Assembly: GCA_943367595.1 (NCBI GenBank)
Contig: CALRJS020000005.1
Span: 45,916-109,915 of the forward strand
Reading direction: 5' to 3'
Origin: MW101C3 sp943367595
Lineage (GTDB): Bacteria; Cyanobacteriota; Cyanobacteriia; PCC-6307; Cyanobiaceae
DNA length: 64,000 nucleotides
Position numbers and translations under genes: made by a program
The notes under the pieces: generated by a model
What the model saw: only the letters and a program-made list of their open reading frames with translations
Database searches by the model: none
Told to the model about the DNA's origin: nothing
Shown: positions 58,917-64,000 of the stretch, piece by piece
How the letters are laid out: each line of letters begins with the position of its first letter
Position numbering within the stretch: the first letter of the stretch is position 1

Positions 58917-60005
58917 TCAGACCGCTGCCAGCACCTCACCGGTGGGCGCCTGGCGCTGGGCCTCCTTCACCGCTTCGGCCAGCCCGGCGAGCACCTCGCG
59001 GGTGGTGTCCAGGTCGATGCAGGCATCGGTGATGCTCTGGCCGTAGGTGAGCTGGGAGAGATCCGCCGGGATCTTCTGGTTGCCCGCCACCAGGTGGCTT
59101 TCGATCATCACGCCCATCACCGGGCAGGCGGCCTGGCGCACCTGCTCGCCCACCTGGGCCAGCACCTGGCCCTGCAGGCGGTAGTCCTTGTTGGAGTTGC
59201 CGTGGCTGCAATCCACCATCAGCCGCGCCGGCAGGCCGGCCTTGGCCAGCGAGGCCGCCGCCGCCGCCACCGCTTCCGGGTGGTAGTTGCTGCCGCCCTT
59301 GCCACCGCGCAGCACCAGGTGGCCATCGGGGTTGCCTGTGGTGGACACGATCGCCGCATGGCCCTGGCGGCTGATGCCGAGGAAATGGTGCGGGCGGGCG
59401 GCCGCCTCCATGGCGTTGATCGCCGTCATGACGCTGCCGTCGGTGCCGTTCTTGAAACCGATCGGCATCGACAGCCCCGAAGCCATCTCGCGGTGCGTCT
59501 GGCTTTCGGTGGTGCGGGCGCCGATCGCCGTCCAGCTGATCAGATCGGCGATGTACTGGGGCACCACCGGATCGAGCAGCTCGGTGGCGGCGGGCAGGCC
59601 GAGCTCGGCGAGATGGAGCAGCAGACCGCGCGCCAGGCGCAGGCCGGTGTTGATGTCGTAGCTGCTGTCGAGGTGGGGATCGTTGATCAGCCCCTTCCAG
59701 CCCACGGTGGTGCGCGGCTTCTCGAAGTACACCCGCATCACGATCTCCAGCTGATCGAGGTGCTCCGCCCGCACCCGGGCGATGGCGGCGGCGTATTCCT
59801 CAGCGGCGGTCACGTCGTGGACGGAGCAGGGCCCCACGATCACCAGCAGGCGCGAATCACGGCCGTGCAGGATCGCCTTGATGCGCTCGCGGGCGCCGGC
59901 CACCACAGCCGCCGCCGCCTCGCCGAGGGGCAGCTCGCGGTGCAGCACCGCCGGCGCCACCAGCGGCCGGGTCTCCACCACATGGAGGTCGGAGGTGGGG
60001 ATCAT
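58917..60005 (-). CDS. 3-deoxy-7-phosphoheptulonate synthase (class I)
   Basis: A 362-residue enzyme that condenses phosphoenolpyruvate with erythrose 4-phosphate, the first step to aromatic amino acids. Motifs include VIVGPCSVHDVTAAEEYAAA, VYFEKPRTTVGWKGLINDPH, IGARTTESQTHREMASGLSM, LRGGKGGSNYHPEAV and MVDCSHGNSNKDYRLQ, all class I (AroF/G/H) type. Length is normal. No regulatory ACT domain is present. It is divergent from AcnB with about 140 bases between the starts. Confidence 0.95.
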   Translation of the reverse strand: MIPTSDLHVVETRPLVAPAVLHRELPLGEAAAAVVAGARERIKAILHGRDSRLLVIVGPCSVHDVTAAEEYAAAIARVRAEHLDQLEIVMRVYFEKPRTTVGWKGLINDPHLDSSYDINTGLRLARGLLLHLAELGLPAATELLDPVVPQYIADLISWTAIGARTTESQTHREMASGLSMPIGFKNGTDGSVMTAINAMEAAARPHHFLGISRQGHAAIVSTTGNPDGHLVLRGGKGGSNYHPEAVAAAAASLAKAGLPARLMVDCSHGNSNKDYRLQGQVLAQVGEQVRQAACPVMGVMIESHLVAGNQKIPADLSQLTYGQSITDACIDLDTTREVLAGLAEAVKEAQRQAPTGEVLAAV

Positions 60006-60145
60006 GGCGGCAGGCGGAGGGGCGCTCGAAGACCCACCCTAGAAGCCGGCTGCCACGACTCCCCCGCTGCCACGGTTCTGCAGCCGATGCCACCGTTGGC
60101 GGTCCGGCAGCCGCAAAGAATGGAAGCCTCCCGTACGTTCAAGGG

Positions 60146-62791
60146 ATGACCCCTTCTCCTATGGCTTCGTCCCCCATCGCCGCCGCCGATCTGCTGGCCT
60201 CGTACCGCACTGCCGCCGCGGAGCGCGAGGCCCTCGGCGTGCCGCCGCTGCCGCTCTCGGCGCCCCAGGCCCAGGCCCTCACCGAGCTGCTGGAGCAGCC
60301 GCCCGCCGGCGAGGAGGCGTTCCTGCTGGATCTGCTGAGCGAACGGATCCCACCGGGGGTGGATGAAGCGGCCTACGTCAAGGCGGGCTGGCTGAGCGCC
60401 GTGGCCCAGGGGCTGGCCACCAGTCCGCTAGTGGATCCGATCGCGGCCACCCGGCTGCTGGCCACGATGATCGGCGGCTACAACGTGGGCGCGCTGATCA
60501 CGCTGCTGAGCTACGCCGATGCGGCGATCGCCGCCGAGGCCGCCACGGGGCTGAGCCGCACCCTGCTCGTCTACGACGCCTTCAACGACGTGCTGGAGCT
60601 GGCGGAGACCAACCCGTGGGCCAAGCAGGTGGTGGAGAGCTGGGCCGAGGCCGCCTGGTTCACCGAGAAGGCGCCGCTGGCGGAGGCGATCACCGTGACG
60701 GTGTTCAAGGTGGAGGGCGAAACCAACACCGACGACCTCTCGCCGGCCACCCACGCCACCACTCGCCCCGACATCCCCCTGCACGCCCAGGCGATGCTGG
60801 AGACCCGCCAGCCCGGCGGCCTCGAGCAGATCACCGCCCTCAAGGCAAAAGGCCATCCGGTGGCCTACGTGGGCGATGTGGTGGGCACCGGCAGTTCGCG
60901 CAAATCGGCGATCAACTCGGTGCTGTGGCACACCGGCACCGACATTCCCCATGTGCCGAACAAGCGCTCCGGCGGCGTGATCCTGGGCGGCAAGATCGCA
61001 CCGATCTTCTTCAACACGGCCGAGGATTCCGGCGCCCTGCCGATCGAATGCGATGTGGCGGCACTGAACACCGGCGATGTGATCACGATCCGCCCGTACG
61101 ACGGCACGATCGAGCGCGCGGCGGGTGAAGCCGGCGCCGGCGAGATCGTGGCCCGCTTCGAGCTCAAGCCCAGCACGATCACCGATGAGGTGCGGGCCGG
61201 CGGCCGCATCCCGCTGCTGATCGGCCGCTCGCTGACGGACAAGGTGCGCGCCCGTCTGGGTCTGCCCGCCTCCGACCTGTTCATCCGTCCGGTGGCCCCC
61301 ACCGACACCGGCAAGGGCTTCACCCTGGCCCAGAAGATGGTGGGCAAAGCCTGCGGCCTGGCCGGGGTGCGGCCCGGCACCAGCTGCGAACCGCTGATGA
61401 CCACCGTGGGCTCGCAGGACACCACCGGTCCGATGACCCGCGACGAGATGAAGGAACTGGCCTGCCTGGGCTTCTCCTCCGACCTGGTGCTGCAGAGCTT
61501 CTGCCACACCGCCGCCTACCCGAAGCCGGTGGATCTCAAGACCCACGCCGAACTGCCCGATTTCATCAGCTCCCGTGGCGGCGTGGCCCTGCGCCCCGGC
61601 GACGGCATCATCCACAGCTGGCTCAACCGCATGCTCCTGCCCGACACGGTGGGCACCGGCGGCGACAGCCACACCCGCTTCCCGCTCGGCATCTCCTTCC
61701 CGGCCGGCTCCGGCCTGGTGGCCTTCGCCGCCGCGATCGGCGCCATGCCTCTCGACATGCCCGAATCGGTGCTGGTGCGCTTCAGCGGTTCGCTGCAGCC
61801 GGGCGTGACCCTGCGCGATGTGGTGAACGTGATCCCGTGGGTGGCGATCCAGAAGGGTCTGCTCACGGTGGCGAAGGCGGGCAAGAAGAACGTGTTCTCC
61901 GGCCGCATCCTCGAAATCGAAGGGTTGCCGGATCTGAAGCTCGAGCAGGCCTTTGAGTTAACGGACGCCTCCGCCGAACGGTCCTGTGCCGGCTGCACGA
62001 TCAAGCTCTCGGAAGAGACGGTGGCGGAATACCTGCGCAGCAACGTGGCCCTGCTCAAGAACATGATCGCCAGGGGCTACAGCGATGCCCGCACCATGGC
62101 CCGCCGCATCCAGGCGATGGAGGCGTGGCTGGCGGATCCGCAGCTGCTGAGCGCCGATGCCGACGCCGAGTACGCCGAAGTGATCGAGATCAACCTCGAT
62201 GACCTCACCGAACCGGTGCTGGCCTGCCCGAACGATCCCGACAACGTCAAGCTGCTGAGCGAGGTGGCGGGCGACCGGATCGATGAGGTGTTCATCGGTT
62301 CCTGCATGACCAACATCGGCCACTACCGCGCCGCCGCCACGGTGCTCGATGGGGCCGGCACCAGCGCCGCCCGCCTGTGGGTGTGCCCCCCCACCCGTAT
62401 GGACGATGAGGTGCTGCGCGCCGAGGGTTACACCGCCAAGTTCGAAACGGCCGGCGCCCGCATGGAGCTGCCCGGCTGCTCGCTGTGCATGGGCAACCAG
62501 GCGCGGGTGGAGGACAACACCACGGTGTTCTCCACCAGCACACGCAACTTCAACAACCGCCTCGGCAACGGCGCCCAGGTGTATCTGGGCAGCGCCGAAC
62601 TGGCGGCCGTGTGTGCGCTGCTGGGCCGCATTCCCACACCGGCGGAATACCTGGAGATCGCGGCGGCCAAGATCGATCCTCTCTCCGACCAGCTCTACCG
62701 CTACCTCAACTTCGACCAGATCGACGGCTTCAGTGACGCCGGCCGCGTGGTGAGCGTGGAGGAGGAGGAGAAGGTGCTGGCGGGGGTCTGA
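60146..62791 (+). CDS. acnB: bifunctional aconitate hydratase 2 (AcnB)
   Basis: An 881-residue TCA-cycle enzyme that interconverts citrate and isocitrate (also 2-methylisocitrate). The AcnB order is seen: an N-terminal HEAT-like helical domain, then the swivelling domain (TNTDDLSPATHATTRPDIPL), and the cluster domains. GGDSHTRFPLGISFPAGSG is followed by the [4Fe-4S] ligands C720 (FIGSCMTNIGHY), C778 and C781 (PGCSLCMGNQ), matching E. coli spacing. An internal ATG at 60161 is an alternative start. Cyanobacteria typically use AcnB as their only aconitase. Confidence 0.96.
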   Translation: MTPSPMASSPIAAADLLASYRTAAAEREALGVPPLPLSAPQAQALTELLEQPPAGEEAFLLDLLSERIPPGVDEAAYVKAGWLSAVAQGLATSPLVDPIAATRLLATMIGGYNVGALITLLSYADAAIAAEAATGLSRTLLVYDAFNDVLELAETNPWAKQVVESWAEAAWFTEKAPLAEAITVTVFKVEGETNTDDLSPATHATTRPDIPLHAQAMLETRQPGGLEQITALKAKGHPVAYVGDVVGTGSSRKSAINSVLWHTGTDIPHVPNKRSGGVILGGKIAPIFFNTAEDSGALPIECDVAALNTGDVITIRPYDGTIERAAGEAGAGEIVARFELKPSTITDEVRAGGRIPLLIGRSLTDKVRARLGLPASDLFIRPVAPTDTGKGFTLAQKMVGKACGLAGVRPGTSCEPLMTTVGSQDTTGPMTRDEMKELACLGFSSDLVLQSFCHTAAYPKPVDLKTHAELPDFISSRGGVALRPGDGIIHSWLNRMLLPDTVGTGGDSHTRFPLGISFPAGSGLVAFAAAIGAMPLDMPESVLVRFSGSLQPGVTLRDVVNVIPWVAIQKGLLTVAKAGKKNVFSGRILEIEGLPDLKLEQAFELTDASAERSCAGCTIKLSEETVAEYLRSNVALLKNMIARGYSDARTMARRIQAMEAWLADPQLLSADADAEYAEVIEINLDDLTEPVLACPNDPDNVKLLSEVAGDRIDEVFIGSCMTNIGHYRAAATVLDGAGTSAARLWVCPPTRMDDEVLRAEGYTAKFETAGARMELPGCSLCMGNQARVEDNTTVFSTSTRNFNNRLGNGAQVYLGSAELAAVCALLGRIPTPAEYLEIAAAKIDPLSDQLYRYLNFDQIDGFSDAGRVVSVEEEEKVLAGV

Positions 62792-62850
62792 GTGCAGGCG
62801 GGCAGCGGGCGCCTGCCGGCTCTCAGAGCGGCAGGCGCTCCGTGAGCAGC

Positions 62851-63198
62851 TCAGAGGAAGCCAAGCTCGGCCCACACCACTGCGGGGTGAAGGAAGGCAC
62901 ACCCTGCCGTGGGGTTCCAGACACACGACGCATCGGCGTCCGCAAGGCGGGTGTCCCAGCCGGTGGGCTCCAGTGCGGAGATGGCCAGGTGGGCCGCTGC
63001 CGTGGCTGGCCGCAAATCAAAGGACAGTTCGAAATGTCCGGGCAACTTCCAATAGGGGAAGGGGTCCTTGCTGCGCCGGGGGCTCCAGGGCTCTAGCAGG
63101 GGCAGCACACACGCCTCGATCTGACGCGCCAGGGCCTGGTCACCGTGGCACGTCACGATGAGACGCAGGAAGAGAAGATGGGTGTGCTTGAGGTTCAA
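62851..63198 (-). CDS. small protein of unknown function
   Basis: A 115-residue open frame starting with TTG. It reads as a soluble protein: HLLFLRLIVTCHGDQALARQ, SKDPFPYWKLPGHFELSFDL and LEPTGWDTRLADADASCVWN. The balanced composition, unlike that of nearby Arg/Pro-rich shadow frames, suggests it is real. No family is recognised and no ATG is available upstream. The fold might be of the small DUF or immunity-protein kind; that is a guess. Confidence 0.5.
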   Translation of the reverse strand: MNLKHTHLLFLRLIVTCHGDQALARQIEACVLPLLEPWSPRRSKDPFPYWKLPGHFELSFDLRPATAAAHLAISALEPTGWDTRLADADASCVWNPTAGCAFLHPAVVWAELGFL

Positions 63199-63329
63199 GG
63201 GAAGGGCGGAATGATCAGCTGCTGCTGAGGCCGAATTCTGATGATCAGCGGCGAAGCGTTAGGCATGGAAAGCCGCAGGAAACGGGCTGGATCCACTGAA
63301 AGCAGACGACAGGTGCGGAGACCAATGAC

Positions 63330-63833
63330 CTACAGGGTGAACACATACACAAAGATGCGTCCGTCAGGTGCGAGGCCAACCCAACCGTTGGAGCTGCCGG
63401 TGAGGAGTTTCGGGCTGTAGAACTCCAGGGAATCCAGTGCATCCTCGCCGACCCACCACGGCTGCGGCTGGGCCGGTGCCGCACGCTTGATGTCGCTGTC
63501 GTTGGTGAAGTGATTCCATGGGGCCGGCGTGGATAAGGCCTCTCGCCAGGCGGGGAGATCGGCGGGGGCCACGGTCAGGGCGTAGAACGCCGCAAAGTCG
63601 GACGGGCCGAGGCGACCATCGCCGATCTGCTCCTCAAGGAAGTGAGCATCGAGCAGTGCCGATGGCAGGGGCGCGGTTCTGCTCAGAAGCCTTGAAATCA
63701 CAGCGACACGCTCCACCCTGGGTCCGCTGATCGTCTGGGACGTTGGCGAGGGGTGTGGGCTGCAGGCCGCCAGCATGCAGAAGAGCAAGAGCGAAAGAAG
63801 CTTCAACGGTGGTGGGCCTGGAACAGGCGCCAC
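63330..63833 (-). CDS. lipoprotein of unknown function
   Basis: A 167-residue protein with the lipobox LLFCMLAAC (Cys near residue 23), followed by a Ser/Pro/Thr linker and a domain of about 120 residues. Features seen are FLEEQIGDGRLGPSDFAAFY, WREALSTPAPWNHFTN, and the closing SSNGWVGLAPDGRIFVYVF. The GTG at 63833 places the signal properly; the frame extends further upstream without a clear start. No function is known. It is divergent from the transposase gene at the window end. Confidence 0.6.
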   Translation of the reverse strand: MAPVPGPPPLKLLSLLLFCMLAACSPHPSPTSQTISGPRVERVAVISRLLSRTAPLPSALLDAHFLEEQIGDGRLGPSDFAAFYALTVAPADLPAWREALSTPAPWNHFTNDSDIKRAAPAQPQPWWVGEDALDSLEFYSPKLLTGSSNGWVGLAPDGRIFVYVFTL

Positions 63834-63928
63834 AATCAGAAATCCATAGCAAGACTTGATTAGGTAGCAAGCTCCGTCCGCAGGCCTTTCCCGCCTAAGC
63901 TGGTACACATGTACTAGCAGTGCCCGCC

Positions 63929-64000
63929 ATGGCCATGAATCGAATCCAGTTTCAGGCAGGCCTGTCGCTGCCCGAGTTCATCCAGCTCTACGGCACCGAG
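63929..64000 (+). mobile_element. IS1595-type transposase, start only (cut by window end)
   Basis: The last 24 codons encode MAMNRIQFQAGLSLPEFIQL and YGTE. This is the N terminus seen in IS1595/ISXO2-like transposases, where a zinc-ribbon and DDE-type catalytic domain follow. The rest lies outside the window, so intactness cannot be judged. The left inverted repeat should be just upstream in 63850-63925, but I could not fix it. Confidence 0.7.

Overview
The window looks like a chromosome segment of a high-GC picocyanobacterium (Cyanobium / Synechococcus type). Reasons: aconitase B, a phytol/farnesol-kinase-like protein, a group 2 sigma factor, two DUF3721-type small proteins, an ArsS-type radical SAM protein, the Nit1 cluster in its Sll0783 form, and dense GC-rich genes with 1-8 bp start/stop overlaps. 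No rRNA, tRNA or CRISPR array was seen.

Layout. 1-12.5 kb: a repeat-rich non-coding tract, a diguanylate cyclase, a PPC/DUF296 protein, a TetR regulator divergent from a Coq4-like/MFS pair (with a near-consensus promoter and inverted repeats between them), a lytic transglycosylase, a methyltransferase, an SDR enzyme, a solute-binding lipoprotein coupled to an MscS channel, and small proteins. 12.7-22.9 kb: a complete Nit1 cluster. On the minus strand are an Sll0783-type protein, nitrilase, radical SAM protein, GNAT, AIR-synthase-like protein, an MSMEG_0570-type protein and a translationally coupled HPP transporter. Divergent on the plus strand are a flavoprotein, a membrane desaturase, an alpha/beta hydrolase and a type III glutamine synthetase relative. 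The group is associated with nitrogen starvation and, in other bacteria, with cyanide nitrogen assimilation. 22.9-26.7 kb: ABM protein, MFS, ClC and two DUF3721-type proteins.

27-44.2 kb is an accessory island and the most interesting part. It encodes three small single-span proteins that share an N-terminal acidic/leucine motif but carry different outer domains (an ARC6-like IMS domain, a SPOR-like segment, or none). A candidate operon follows: vWA-like lipoprotein, 4-TM protein, tubulin-like GTPase, SrfB/Hsp70-like actin-fold ATPase, and an anchored protein with a C-terminal beta-rich domain. Next comes a motor pair resembling ZorA/ZorB (MotA/MotB-type) with two soluble coiled-coil proteins that seem to carry a version of the same C-terminal domain. 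A tubulin-like protein, an actin-like protein and a proton-driven motor pair side by side is unusual; an envelope stress or anti-phage role is inferred, not shown. The right part holds remnants: a methyltransferase fragment copied from the intact gene at 44.3 kb and fused to a decayed actin-like gene with an in-frame TGA, a second intact anchored paralogue, and the tail of a third.

44.3-64 kb returns to core content: methyltransferase-MoaD-MoaE facing MoeA/MoaC, DM13 protein divergent from an ECF sigma/anti-sigma pair, ArsS coupled to a VTT-flavin reductase fusion, MFS, Ppk1, group 2 sigma factor, phytol-kinase-like protein, a small gene behind a CIRCE-like operator, DAHP synthase, AcnB, two poorly known genes, and the start of an IS1595-type transposase cut by the window end.
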